NCBI GenBank assembly: GCA_010094045.1 | Contig: ML986666.1 | Span: 62,001 to 126,000, forward strand | Direction of reading: 5' to 3' | Source: Lojkania enalia | Taxonomy: Eukaryota > Ascomycota > Dothideomycetes > Pleosporales | Length of the DNA: 64,000 nt | Shown here: one piece after another, positions 35,201 through 47,724 of the stretch | How the letters are laid out: each line of letters starts with the position of its first letter | Position numbering within the stretch: the first letter of the stretch is position 1 | Made by a program: the position numbers and the translations under genes | The notes under the pieces: generated by a model | Told to the model about the DNA's origin: nothing | What the model saw: the letters and a program-made list of their open reading frames with translations, nothing else | Database searches by the model: none

Positions 35201-35703
35201 GTCCGGGGCCTGGGAGGTGCCACTGGTGACCAAACGATCGAATGGTGGCTGCTTTCCTGGTTTTTCCAGGGAGCCAGCTCACGCCTGCAGCAAAAGGCGA
35301 GTCTAGAGAGATGAACTGAGACGGTCGTGTGTCGGCAGCCAGCGAGTCAGAGCGTATGAACGGATGACAGCACAGTCGGCTACCTGCGTGTTTTTTAAAC
35401 GGTCCACGTTTTCTGGCCTCATGCAGTTGCATGCAAACCAGGGCCAGAAGTCATAGAGCAGTGTGGAGTGGGGAGGACCGGCTGCTGATGCAGCTGGCGC
35501 CGACAGGGGTTTCCTTGCCCGTGCAGGGGCGTTTCTGAGCGCGGTAGTATGGGGTGAATGGCGTCTGGGCGTGGGCCGCTGGGACACATTATTACTGCGG
35601 CATCATCCAGTCTACTTCTACTCTCGCCATTCTAGCTGAAAACCCACACCCCATCTAATTCCCTCGACTCGACTTCAATACACCATTAATTACAACAGCC
35701 GCC
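32265..35703. other. Long gene-free interval (3.4 kb)
   Basis: No frame here has recognisable content on either strand. It holds a CTATGG hexamer repeat near 33847-33872, a 7-bp tandem array at 34120-34167, and several A/T homopolymers. It may be regulatory or untranslated sequence of the flanking genes, or carry a non-coding RNA; none can be shown. Confidence 0.5.
34120..34167 (+). repeat. 7-bp tandem repeat (GAGACTC)n
   Basis: About seven units of GAGACTC, the first four perfect and the later ones variant (AAGACCC, AAGACC). Confidence 0.85.
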
Positions 35704-36202
35704 ATGGCCAACAGCAGATACTATATGTCTCTCCCCACACCGGCACCTCAGCACAAATCAGGCGCCAGCCGCCGTCCGCCTCTTACGCCATCGACCGTCT
35801 CCTCGCCATGCCTCACGACCGGAGTCCCAGTCACAACCCGAAGAGACTCTGGATCGAGTAGTCCAACTAAGGCTTCGACTCTACTCGCCAAGGTTGCTTC
35901 CCACCCAGGCACGCCGAAGGGAGAAACTCCAACAAGTCCTTTGCCATCCCCATCGGCTAGGACTGCCGAGATGCAATCAAGCCCATTCTTCACCCCGGAG
36001 CGGCCGTCTGTCTGGAGAAGTGAGAGTGCTCGATACGTAAGGCAGTATAAGCACCAAGGTGAGCTCTCCTATGGCGTCATGCAATCTAAATACCAATGCT
36101 GATCATGGTCAAGACGGTTACATCAGCTTCCCGGATTTTGAGAAGTTCTCTCCTAATCTATATGAGAGCCAGAGCCAAGAACATACCGCTGTTAAGACAT
36201 GA
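35704..36202 (+). CDS. Small conserved-looking hypothetical protein
   Basis: Not recognised. Two exons, 35704-36058 and 36114-36202, join in phase (donor GTGAGC, acceptor AAG) to 147 residues. The ATG sits in a good context (GCCGCCATGG). The first 90 residues are rich in Ser, Thr and Pro with many SP/TP sites (possible proline-directed phosphorylation) and look disordered; the C-terminal 50 residues are more ordered: SSPFFTPERPSVWRSESARY, then across the intron DGYISFPDFEKFSPN. No signal peptide, membrane helix or catalytic motif is seen. The clean splice, the Kozak context and the sharp change of composition make it a probable real gene; function cannot be inferred. Confidence 0.7.
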
Positions 36203-37160
36203 TTGGACCCTGGAAGATAACAGAAGAAGAGAAGAGAAGAGCTGTACAGATGAACAAGCGGAGCAGTAATTCCACATCGTAATATCAAAGTACATACCAA
36301 CCTCACATATCACACCACGAACCCATCTCAGGAAGAGTACCCAATTTCCTAATGAGGCTGCGGCAGTGGGGAGACCATCCACCAAAGCAAGAGGAGGCGC
36401 AGCCTTCACGGACTGCATACGCATAAAGAAGGCGTGAGACACCCTTAGTCGACTAGAACGGTGACGACAACCCAAGCTAAGGAAGGCGGAAAACGGCGTT
36501 GGCAGACACGCCGATTCTAGACCTCGGCCATTCCTACGTGGAGGACTCATTAAAGGAGATCCAGAAGCCTGCGCCACTGTGGTCCATTGCTGTGTCATTC
36601 AAAGGATTAGTGGAAGTCAATTGGTTGCGGTGGGAAAGCTCGGATGAGGGAAGGAACGGAGGATTATGGCGGTGTCATTTAATGTGTCCCTGGCGAAGCG
36701 AGATACGACTGCCATGTCCATTCCAGTCTCCATAGCATACAAGGAGCCTAGTAATATTAATGTCAAATGATTGAGAAGAAGCATCGACTGCATTTTTTGC
36801 GTGAATAGCGTGCTGTTTCTGAATTTGCCCTCTGTAGAGGTGCAGGAAATTGGGAACACGACCGAAAGTTGAATAGCTATAATTACATCTTGCAGGATGA
36901 CCTAATAGATGTTGATCGAGAACCGCGAGTGGTCTACTCCCACGCAAAATACATGGCATGATGCAAGACGCTGTCGAGACAACGTTGGAGTGAGGTGTCT
37001 GATCGGCCGTATTTCGGGACAGATTTTCGTGATTAGTCAGTGCACTGCCAAGGCCACACGCTAAGCGAACTATCAGTCGATTTTGCATTCCATTTCGCAG
37101 ACTCGCTTCCATTGAGGACAACCACCAGCCCCACGACGCCCATCAACTCACGTCGCAATC
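36203..37160. other. Intergenic region upstream of eS1
   Basis: Carries the eS1 promoter. Minus-strand frames at 36158-36598 and 36675-37121 show no family features and are not called. Confidence 0.45.
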
Positions 37161-38113
37161 ATGGCTGTCGGCAAGAATAAGCGTCTTTCCAAGGGAAAGA
37201 AGGGTATCAAGAAGAAGACCGACACCTTCGCGAAGAAGGACTGGTACAACGTCAAGGCCCCGGGTACTTTCCAAATTAGAGAGTAAGACCTCTAGCCCAC
37301 GTTCTCAATAACTCAAAGATCCTCAATGGGCTCGATACTCACGGTTTCTCTCGCGCAGTGTCGGAAAGACCCTCGTAAACCGCACCACCGGTCTCAAGAA
37401 CGCCAACGACGCCCTCAAGGGCCGGATATTCGAAGTTTCGCTCGCCGATCTCCAGAAGGACGAGGACCACGCCTTCCGCAAGGTCAAGCTCCGAGTTGAC
37501 GAGGTCCAGGGCAAGAACTGTCTGACCAACTTCCATGGCCTCGACTTCACCTCCGACAAGCTCAGGTCGCTCGTACGCAAGTGGCAGACTCTCATCGAGG
37601 CCAACGTCGTTGTCAAGACCACCGATGACTATCTCCTCCGCCTCTTCGCCATCGCCTTCACCAAGCGAAGGCCGAACCAGATCAAGAAGACCACATACGC
37701 TGCTTCCTCTCAGATTAGGCAAATCCGCAAGAAGATGACTGAGATCATGACACGGGAGGCTAGCTCGTGCACCTTGGCTCAGTTAACCCAGAAGCTCATC
37801 CCTGAGGTTATTGGCCGCGAGATTGAGAAGTCCACGCAGGGCATCTACCCTCTCCAGAACGTATGTGCATAAGATGGAGGATTTTTCGGGCGTAGAGCTG
37901 ACGTACTTTTAGGTTCACGTACGAAAGGTTAAGCTCTTGAAGCAGCCTAAGTTTGACCTTGGCGCTCTTCTTGGTCTCCACGGCGAGTCCAGTGCTGACG
38001 ACTCCGGTCAGAAGGTACATCACTTTCACTCATAATATATGTTATTGGAATACATCTAACATGTGCTGTAGGTTGAGCGGGAGTTCAAGGAGCAGGTTCT
38101 TGAGAATGTATAA
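37161..38113 (+). CDS. RPS1: 40S ribosomal protein eS1 (S3Ae)
   Basis: Structural protein of the small subunit platform near the mRNA exit channel. Exons 37161-37282, 37360-37860, 37913-38014 and 38072-38113 join in phase to 255 residues, the normal length. The start [19 protein letters not shown] is diagnostic of eS1, followed by [36 protein letters not shown] and the C-terminal [17 protein letters not shown]. The tail ENV at the end is usual for fungi. Codon choice is strongly C-ending, as expected for a highly expressed gene. Identification is secure. Confidence 0.97.
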
Positions 38114-40100
38114 GCGGTCTGGTTGAACAGGCAAGGGGTTCTGGGTCTCGTCAACTTCTTCGACATGATATGGGCATTCTCAAGGTGTTATGTTTACAAA
38201 ATAAATGGATAAGCATAACCCTCAATACCTCCAGGTGGCAGTGATGGCGTGCATGGGGTACGATGGGTCCGCATAATGGTGTTCATGTGTCGGTGCGGAA
38301 AAGTGCAAATTTCGAATGGATTTCAAACTGTTACTTGGCCCTTGCTACGCCATTCACTCTACTGACGGACAGTGAAAACTCACACGTACGACAACATATC
38401 CCGTGTTGGCCCACGAGCTCTACATGCGTCCTATCCTTTTCCGCGTTCGCATACTGATTTTCAATGCACAATGTTCCACGTGAAATTTTCTTGCTTCTCG
38501 TACCTGAAACGCTTCGGGTACAACACTGGATAGCAAGTAAGTTAAGGCGCTCCACAAGTCCTGGCCATACTCGCTAGCCCTACTACCTTGTTACCTTGTT
38601 TCTGATCGACACCCGCCATTCTCTCCGGAGTCTTACTCCGTTCAACGTCCTATATTCCGCCAACTACTCTTTCCATGTTGTCCTCCTGTGGCTCAAGAAC
38701 AATAGTCTGTTTAACCCTACCATTCATAGCTGCTTTCCTGTCAGATATAGCGACTCGGGTTGGCCTCTGTCGTCCCTATTACCCCGTTGCCAAACAGGGA
38801 TGCGGACAATCATAATAATAATAATGATAATGGTCACGGGAAGCGCTATTTTGTGGCTCTTTTCCCCGCCTCAACCGTTGCGCTGGAAACCGGATCGGCA
38901 GCGAATAGCATATAGGAAGGATCATCAAAGCAAAGTGTAGCGCAGACTTACAATGTCACGAGTCGCAATATGCAAGCAAGCACTGATGATGATGATTCCT
39001 TCGTTCCGGTGCGGAAACCGATGCAGCATACGTAGACATAAGCACTTTACATCATCTTGCAGATGTTGCTATGCACGCTTGCTTCCAACGAATCTTGTTT
39101 GCGATGGAGATGTACTGGTACGTGGTAGATTGCTCAGCTATGATGAGGCCTTTTTCGTTGTGGGCTGACTGGACTTTACTGTTTTGAATTGGGCCGGGGT
39201 TGTTGCGAGGCGACAATGGATCCGCGTCTATATCTCACGGAGATGGTGTCGTGGTGGCGTATACCCCACCGACCTCCCATCCGATATATCAACGCAATAT
39301 ATCCAAAATGCATTCAACCAATGGACCATGATGATCCGGCGCCCTCCGAGCCCATCCCATCGCGTGCTAGACCGTACACATTGTATCCACGCTGGATATA
39401 TGCATGTACACACCGTAACCCGCCGCGCGATGCTATGCCATGATTCAGTATTATTCAGTATTCCCGGTAGCCATACTTGGTTACAAACTTTCTTTTGTTC
39501 TTGTATGTAGATGGAAGCTCTATACCTACCTACATGCCTACTTGGGTGCGTAGGTAGTGGATAGTACGCACATGACGGTCGCATGCCCCTCCCTCCCTCC
39601 CTCCCTCCCTCCCTACTTCGTCCCATCGCCCGAGCTCCTGATCCCATTTCCCCGTTTCCCTCCCTCCACCGTCGTACTACTTCCACACCATACCGTACCA
39701 TAAACGTACTATACTATACACACGGCTCATGGCCCCAGAGCGGTATGCCCTGTTCCTTCCAAACCGCCACCGTGGGCATTTTCGGGGAATTTAGGAAGTC
39801 TGCCAAGCGTCCCTGTCATGTCCGGTAGATACGTTAGTATTAGACAGGACATGCGTGGCGAGCAAAACCGATTCGCCTCGATCGATCGTGATGAGCGCGC
39901 TGCGGTACGGGGAAGCGGGCGGGAGAGGTAAGTATACAGTTAGTCTATAGTCTTGCTTTCTTAGCTGTTGTATGGGGCGATTGGCGTTAGCGTCGTGGAT
40001 GTTTTTCCGTTTCACCGCCTTTTTGACGTCGGCATCGCGTAGTGCGCTGGTGATATGTGTGCGTCGCTAGATTGGTTTGGATTGAAATGGGCTTTTTTTT
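38114..40100. other. Intergenic region downstream of eS1
   Basis: No recognisable gene. Contains an (ATA/ATG)n stretch at about 38810-38832 and a TCCC microsatellite at 39588-39615. Confidence 0.45.
39588..39615 (+). repeat. (TCCC)n microsatellite
   Basis: About seven perfect tetramers of CCCT/TCCC in an otherwise non-coding stretch. Confidence 0.9.
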
Positions 40101-43100
40101 TGGAAGGGGGGGAATGGATGGGGACTACAGCTCGGCCCACCACGCTAATAGCTCGCTTGATTATGAGAGCTAATGCAAATCCCTGTACATTAACGGAATA
40201 TAGTGAGGCGGGTGATTCAACAGTAGAGATAGAACATAGAGTTTTACCTATTACTGAGTATTTGGGGGAGCTGGACGATAACGAGGTAGAGGAAGTAAGG
40301 TTAAATCGTTGTTATTGTTGAAAAGTGGGTAAAACAGTCGATTGTTGAGGCTACTGGCAGAAGCTACCTATATACTGCTAAACTAGCGATACAGGTGATC
40401 ATGTAAACAGTATACTTGCTCCTGCCGATCATCTAAGGAGAAAATTGCAATTGCCTCATCTAATAGTTATTAGCTTGTGAACCCGTTTCGAATACGTTGA
40501 CAGGAGGATACTATACCTCTTGCGATCCTTACTGCTGGATCCTCAGGTCTCCTAACTACCTTTCATCTAATACATATTGCCCTTCTCCCTAAATACCCTA
40601 ATACAAGCTTAATGGCTACACGTTCTGCGTTAGAACATATCGTAGGAAAACAACGCCAGGACAGGAGCTACAGGACGCTCTTATCGTCAGGTCACTATAT
40701 AAACGTATTCAGAACACATCAGCAATATATTAGTTTCGATACTGCAGACTTCAGAAAGGACTACCTAAACCTATAACTTCTCCCTTCCTAGAAGCATCAG
40801 CTACGAGGTACTGATATGCCTGTTCAGGAGTAAAGTGTTGTGAATCCCTTGACAATGCGCTAGCAACACGATCACATACCAGTGTTACACCAGAGACATG
40901 GGCAGAAGTTCGAAATGCTTGTCGGCGTCTTCAAAGAACAGAACCTAATCTAGCAAGACGCCAATTCTCTAGGTAACGTATTATATATTTACATATGTAT
41001 AGTTGCTTACTTACTCTCATATTCTCCATAATGCGACAATATATCGATTTAAGGCTGGTACTGCTTGTGCAAGCAATAAACCTCAATTTGCACCCATTAT
41101 CAGCACTATGGACTAGGAAGAATAGTACAACTAGTTGGTAACATATTGATATTGTGTTCCTAACCCCATATAGACTATTACTGGTGAACAAGTATGGTAC
41201 ATTGGCTGTGCAGCTTTGGGCTAACAAGTAGCTGCAAAGGAAACACATTTCTTAAAGGGCTGAGTGATAAATACTCTATTCCGTATCTCTGAGAGCTAAT
41301 TACCGATGGAGTATCTGAGGAAGTAGATGAACCAGAAACCTGTGGTGCCGAGGCAACAACCTTACGACTCAAAACTTGCGGTTAGTAATATATTGTGAAC
41401 GGATTCTAGAGCACCTACTAACCTACCTGTACGATGTTGATCATTCCCAAGGCTATAGACGCCTTATCGCCAAGCCATGCGTGGTCACCGTTGATACAAT
41501 TATCCCTCGCAACGTTCAAGATACTCCTTATTATCTCATTACCTCTCACGGCATACACTCATACCCTCCACCACTTCCACATAAAGTACCCGAAGCTCTC
41601 ACTCAGGAAATCATCAATTTAATAGGCCGTATGAATGACCAAGGACCTGTTACTAGTAGGTTTGATTCTCATAACGTTCCGAACGTGTTCCTAACGTAAT
41701 TATTTATCCAGCAAAGAGTCTCCGTAGCCCATTCCTGGACGGATTCATAGAAAGACATCAAAGGTCTTTGTAGAATTACATAGATCTCCTAGCAATTTAA
41801 ATTACTTAGCACAAATTCTGTTGCCAGAAGCTTATTACATACCCATCTGGCCGAGCTCTTGCAGGGGTAGAGTTTGGATGACGCATGCGTCCCCAGGATC
41901 CTGAGACCGTATGTGATCATGTTCAGAATACATTTCGAAGGCATTCTGATTTCTAGAAAGGCGTACGCCCGCAGCATCTTCACAGATAATCTAGGAACGA
42001 TTATCCTCTGCCTCCTAAAGGAACAGGCCTTTCTTGTTGCTTCCCAGGAGACTCTTCAACTTTATTTTTTTTTTTCGAGCGTATGGCTCGTAGCTCTAAT
42101 GAGCTTATATTCGGGATATTCCATGAGCAAAGCAGGAGTTGTGTGTTATCATATTGCGAACGGATCCGTAATGCATCGTTAACGTTATTGTGGTGATTAC
42201 ATCTGCACGAATCTTTATCAGCTGCGATAGAAGACGGGTATATGAGAAATGCTTCTACTATTTATTCAGATCTCCTTCAAAAGTCACACAGAAGTTTTTA
42301 CGGACACATCTTCATGGAGAGGGGATAATTGGTATTAGTGTAGACATGGACGGAAAACAACTGAGCGGTGAGTCGCTACCCTTGCCCATGAGGTAGAGGA
42401 CGCGTTACAAATATATTAGAAAGGCTTCGGCTAATGTCTCTTCGGCATTGACCCCGAACAACGACCCTGGCAGCGGCAACTTCAAAATACAGTTGTATTC
42501 TCCCAAGCCAACTTTTTTCATAGCATAACCACGATAGCTAGGCAGACAGAGGAAGAACATTCTGAACATCGGCGTATGCGTGCTCTCCTCACCTATACGA
42601 GCCAGCAAGATTATATGAAATCGTGTAGCCTGCTAATCAGTATGAATCTAAGATAGAGCCATTCACAATGAGTTACGAATGCCTTTGTAGACAGCGAAGA
42701 GCCATCTGTTCAAGCCTGGGGCAGTCCACAAGCGCAATCAAGTTATTGACGCTGGCCTTGACAAGAACTATTCACTAATGCCTCATCACGATTGGGATAA
42801 TTCATCAAGAACTCTTAATGCTGTTGAGCAGAGTGGAAATAAGTCCTATGACTATAGGTAGAATCTACCATTGCTATAGAGAATTCAGATGTATAACCCC
42901 TTTGGAACCCCTTCCTTACGCGTTTCTAATCATTTAGGCGCATAAACCCGATCTCCGTGATATAGAGCAGTATACTGCTGGTTATGAGCGCGGTACAAGG
43001 CATTCCTGGAGTTCTAACGCTTTATCCGCTATATATAAATCGCACCTAACATAGGAGAGTATGTTGTTCGTTCAACGTGTTCTGGACATATCTTTAACGT

Positions 43101-44950
43101 GTCTAGAACATTGGCAGTCACAAAAAAGAGGACTAAGCAATGATGACCCAGACGATGATGATGATGATGCTGCCCTATTTCAAGCGTCGTCTAGTAGTGT
43201 TGTTAGACGGAAATCACCTCCTCGACAGAATTCAAGATCGAGATCGAGATCGACAAGGGAATCATCAATCCCGGAGAGTCCTAGTACAGAGTAGATTATC
43301 AGCGCGTTGTGGACGCCTTGCTAACGGATTATAGGAGCGCGGATATAAATTCCGAGAGCCTCAAGCACCAGTCGTTGAATAATAATCCGGAATTGCAAAA
43401 TAAACGTATGGACCTTGATTCTAGGGAAAAGGAAGCAACAATTAAGAGATAGAAGCTCGAGAACTTAAAGCTCGAGATTGAGTTAGAAGACCGTAGGCGT
43501 GCTTTAGGAATAAAATCGTGTTAGGAACATATTCGCATTGTGTCCACATCCTATATTTCCACCTTATCTATTTTCACGCTCCAAAAATGTCTAAGTGAGA
43601 TCTCTACATTGCATTGAAATTATAATTAAGGGGTGAGTAAACTAGGAGACAACTGCCTGACCAAGCCATGTTTTCCATGTAAACGTATTCACAATGTGTC
43701 TAGAACGCCATGAAAGCCAATGACAGAGAAACCGATTACCTAGTAAAATCGATTTTATACTTTACCCGCCTTGATTATCTTTCGTGTCGGCCTCCCTATA
43801 GGTAGGAATCGTAAAATGTTCAGAAGCAATTGGAATCAGCTTCTCACCAGCGGCCTCCACGGATTTCTTCGCAGCACGTCTTCGTGGAGGCCGCGGAGGC
43901 TTAGAGACGCCTGGATTAGGGTTTGAACATATTATAGTAATCTTCTAATACTTTCTTATAATAGTAGTGAAGGAATCTAAGCAGAAAATATATTAGGAAC
44001 ATGTTGAAAATAGGCTAAAGTTTGCTTACTTTGATCAGCACGAATCTTTTCCGTAGACGGATTTCCTGTAGCCACCGACTTCGAGACGCCAACTTCCGAA
44101 TTCTCCTTATTGATGTGGGTCACGAGTGCTCTGCGAGTTTTAAAGAGCTTCTAAACACGTTGCTAATGCGTCATGCAAGCAGGAGTGGGTGGAGACCGTA
44201 TGGGGTGGTATTAATGGATGTATTGATGATGTGCTGTGGTGTTCCCATTGACCTCTTGGTCAAGGTACGGCGGGGGAATATATAGTACATGAGACTGCTT
44301 AGTCATGGGCTGCATAGCTGATCAGGCACGTGACCTGAGCTTACACGTCAATATCGTCTTTAGTAACTGTTAAACGTGATGTGAACATGTTCAAGTTGGG
44401 TTATATCTTACCATACAGAGCTCATCTTTAAAGCGAATGCGACAGTTAATCTTGTAAAGGTAAAGGTAAACCTTGTTTTCCGCCTACCGAACATATAGTT
44501 AGCACGTTGTGATCCCGTTCCTATCAGGTTAAATATTACTGTATCAAAAGACCCACTGCTAAAGGGGAGGCATTGTAGTGCTTATAGAACATGTTTAGAA
44601 GGTATCAATAAGACATTTAGCGTACTCATTGATGCTTGCAGTTGCTAGGACATGTTATCGTTGTGTGAAGCTGTTGTGCATGAGTTGGGCAATGGTGTGG
44701 TGGGTTGAGCTAAGAAAAATTAAGGTTTAGCGAGCTTTCAGCGTGGTCGGGTGAGCTGCATCCTGCGGTTACAAGCCATTAATTCTGTCTACGAATCGAA
44801 TTACAACTAGCGAATGTATCACTGCCGAATAAAAAAAAGCTTGTCGATAATGAAATTCTCACTTTTGATGAACTATGAGCACGCTTCCTGCCAATGCTAT
44901 ACTGCCTAAACAAAATTTTTTTTTTAAAAAAAAAAAAAGAAATAGGAGTC
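40101..44950. other. AT-rich block of decayed repetitive DNA
   Basis: No intact gene. Apart from the transposase relic, short variants of a motif resembling AAYGTGTCTAGAAC and GTTAGGAACATRTTC recur (e.g. 41670-41700, 43066-43112, 43518-43547, 43681-43709, 43987-44008). A T10-A13 run lies at 44916-44938. The block ends just before the P450-like gene. Confidence 0.55.
41376..42660 (+). pseudogene. Degenerate Mutator-like (MULE-type) transposase
   Basis: Fragments in shifting frames match, in order, the pattern of fungal MULE-like transposases as I know it. First a zinc-finger-like segment around 41480-41640 (YYLITSHGIHSYPPPLPHKV, then TQEIINLIGRMND); next IILCLLKEQA at about 41990-42035; then HLHGEGIIGISVDMDGKQLSG at about 42308-42367 in a new frame; and finally FGIDPEQRPWQRQLQNTVVF followed by SQANFFHSI at about 42440-42535 in another frame. 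Stops and frame changes separate every block, so no active protein can be made. A Ser/Arg-rich and then Glu/Lys-rich tail may continue to about 43520. Terminal inverted repeats and target-site duplications were not found by eye. The family call is from remembered motif wording and needs a profile search. Confidence 0.65.
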
Positions 44951-45056
44951 TACCAAGCCCGTCATCTAGCACGAAGAACGCATTTAGAATTTCCGTGTTA
45001 GCCAGTATTGGGTAGCCCGTCGATCTCTGAAGCCGTTTGAATTCCACTCCGTGCCC

Positions 45057-47097
45057 CTACCTCCCTTTTCGCAACGTCTTTGGCCCGTCGAGTCCCTCCC
45101 TCCGCCTAATTCTAACCCTCACTTCGTCTTTCGGCAACTTGATGTTCGCCCCATCAACCGCTTTTGGCATTACCCACGTTCCGACCTTCTCCTTTCGGCC
45201 CATCTCGCTCTCCTTCTTCTCGCCGGCGGCAGTAGCTTGCGCCTCCTGCCAATGCTCGAATAAGCTCTTCTTAATCCCGGCTGTGACATCCCAGAGCTGC
45301 ACTACCCCGGCTACGAAGGCTATCAACAGCGCCGTCGTGAATTCCTCCGTGGGGTCGAGTAGAGGCGAAGATAGTGGAGCGAGAGTCTGCGCACTGAGAA
45401 ACCGGTCCGCTATATATTGGTCCGGGCACAGGTAATTCGCCGCTGAGGTGTTGATCAGAATCTGGGAAATACCCATGTCAATGTAGGATCCCACATCTAG
45501 CTTCCACTGCTCCTCTGCCCCGGGTCTTGCGCTCCGATTTTCAGTCACGGTGATGGGCTTGGTGATTTGCGCGGTTGCGAGTGATCCATTGTATAGTCTT
45601 CGTGCTTCGTTGATGCAGGATCGAACATAGGGGAACGAGGTCGATGAGAAAAGCGTGTCAGGCAAGGCGAAGTGTATTTCCGGCGGCGCGGGAAACGAGG
45701 GGTGAATTGCAGGAGGCTGTATAGCTTCGGCCCAAGAACTTGTCTCCTGCCTGATCTTTTCCACCGGGAATTGTGACCTATCTTGCTTCTGTGCTTTCTC
45801 CGAAAGTGGAGAAGACAGCGAAAATATGTGTAAGAGTGTCCAGAACGCCAACGGCACGGCTCGCGAGACCATGCCATGCAAAAGCTCGAGAGTAATAGCA
45901 GCACGCGCTGTTGATGGGAGCTTATACTTTGAGAATAACTCATTCAGTGCAGTGAGTGGCGTGGGTGTATCTGCGTCCGCTTCTTCTCCACTTTGGCTCT
46001 CATCATCGGCCATATCCTTCTTTCCTGATGGGCTTGAAAGGTCGTTGTAGAATTTGACCAGATTCTGCAGTAGTCTCTTCTTAGCCACCACTGCACCCGG
46101 GAGTCCAGGCAGAGGGAAGAGTCGTGGAACTCCGATTGCAAGCTTAAAGAAGGACTGGTTGATGGTCGCCAAATCCGACGCCAAGAGTGGATATGATTCC
46201 GGAAACTGAGGCCCAGTAATCGGGGTAATTATCGTGTTACAGAAGAACTCATTGACTATGGGAAATAGCTCGCATTCTGCCTCCACCGTACTTTCTGTCA
46301 GCTCTACGTCGGCGACTCGCTCCCACGCCATTTGGTCCACGATCGAGGAGTTGAATGTGATGAAGTCGGGTAGCGACTCGGCAAGAATAGTCAGGGAAGC
46401 ACTGACGAGCTTCTTCATCTGCTCGCCGCGGAAAATATCCTCTGCTATTGCTTTCGACACTGCAGGTTGGATCCGGGCATATTGGTCCATTGTGTTGCTG
46501 GGCATGCCGAATGCATTGTTCGGAACGTACCGTTTGGTCAGGTCCGTTTCCTCCAAAGAGTCCGATTGATTGAGAATTTGACCCAGAAGAGATGATGAAA
46601 GTACAATGTTGCGTTTCGATCCGGACAGATTATAGCCAACAATGCTGTCAACAGTTGAGTCTCTAGCTAACCATTAGTATCCTGAAGCTAGTAAAATAGC
46701 TGTGGCTAATGCGAGTTGCCTGCACTAACCTTATCCCATTGAACCAACTATCTCCGCCAAACCAAACGTTAATGCAGTGCCTGAAACCCGGTATCCAGTA
46801 TGGCAGGAGTTGTACCCTCCTCTTCCTTCCTTCATCGACGGCGCCATATCTTCTACCTGATATAAGTCTCGTAGCAAGGATGACCGGAACTAACGACAAG
46901 AACAATTGCGGCAAGCGATCCGCGGTTTTGTAGTCTTCAGGAATATACTCAATGAGCTTTTGATGGATATTGTACTTGCGTGCGAAGAGGACCGCAAACG
47001 GGCTGATGATAAAGGCATAGCATAGTGGAAGAAACAACAGCCTTATACCTGCATTCGACGCATACACTCCCAAGAATAGATTCTTGAGAACCCCCAT
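45057..47097 (-). CDS. Cytochrome P450-like membrane protein without a visible haem-ligand cysteine
   Basis: Exons 47097-46730 and 46662-45057 join in phase to 657 residues. A hydrophobic anchor at about residues 19-42 is followed by a P450-type layout: RLPQLFLSLVPVILATRL and LPYWIPGFRHCINVWFGGDS near the start; an I-helix-like AVPLAFWTLLHIFSL (about 390-404); a K-helix ExxR as NEARRLY (Glu475, Arg478); GSYIDMGISQILINTSAANY; and DRF (about 542-544) in the PERF position. Beyond it the usual FxxGxxxCxG loop is missing: about 27 residues with no Cys lead directly into FVAGVVQLWD, the region normally after the haem helix. The C-terminus KLPKDEVRVRIRRREG again fits CYP7/CYP8-like fungal P450s. The P450 fold is likely; haem binding is doubtful. 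Some fold other than P450 is the main alternative. Confidence 0.65.
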
Positions 47098-47724
47098 CTT
47101 GCTTATTCGTCACCGTCGTGGTCAACGGGCGCTCGAGAGAAGTTCCTCACCGCACGATATCGGGGGTCCGAGTGCTCGGCGACGTTGTCTTGCCAGTTTT
47201 ACGAATAACGTTTTGCAGCTCAAGCCATGGGGGGATGCCGCACCTGCACGCTAATTCTCAAGGACAGCGGAGTGAACAGCCCTGGAGTCGAGATAACCGC
47301 CTTCTATCGACGGGGGTAATTGGAGACCAGAGTGACGGTAGTATTCTCAAGGACGCTACTGCGTGGAAGCCTTGTCAGCCGCTCGCTTAGACGGCCAAAA
47401 ATAAACCGACTTGGGTCCTCACAGCAGCGAGGCAACAATAGGGAAAGACTTTGCGAACGCCCAGGAAGTCCGTCACCGCGTCCTTCAGCTAGCCAGCCTT
47501 GCGCTGCAACCTCAGCCCTGCCCTCGCGTATTCTCCATCCTATCAACGACCGTGCGTTGTGGGAAATCAAAGCCACCACCACCAGCCCTTCTACAGGGCA
47601 CCATAATTCCGCATCGAGGAGTCATTGGGGCCCCGCTTATCAAATTAGGGCGTCGATTATTCAATCGCGGAACTAGATACCGAATCGGTATAACATCTTT
47701 TTCATTTGCTCGTGCAAACCGGCC
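47098..47724. other. Divergent promoter region P450-like / HAM1
   Basis: No coding or repeat signal recognised. Confidence 0.45.

Noticed and set aside
40055..40321. 88-residue plus-strand frame at the edge of the AT-rich block
   Set aside because: The second half is acidic and protein-like but too short to place; may be a repeat fragment.
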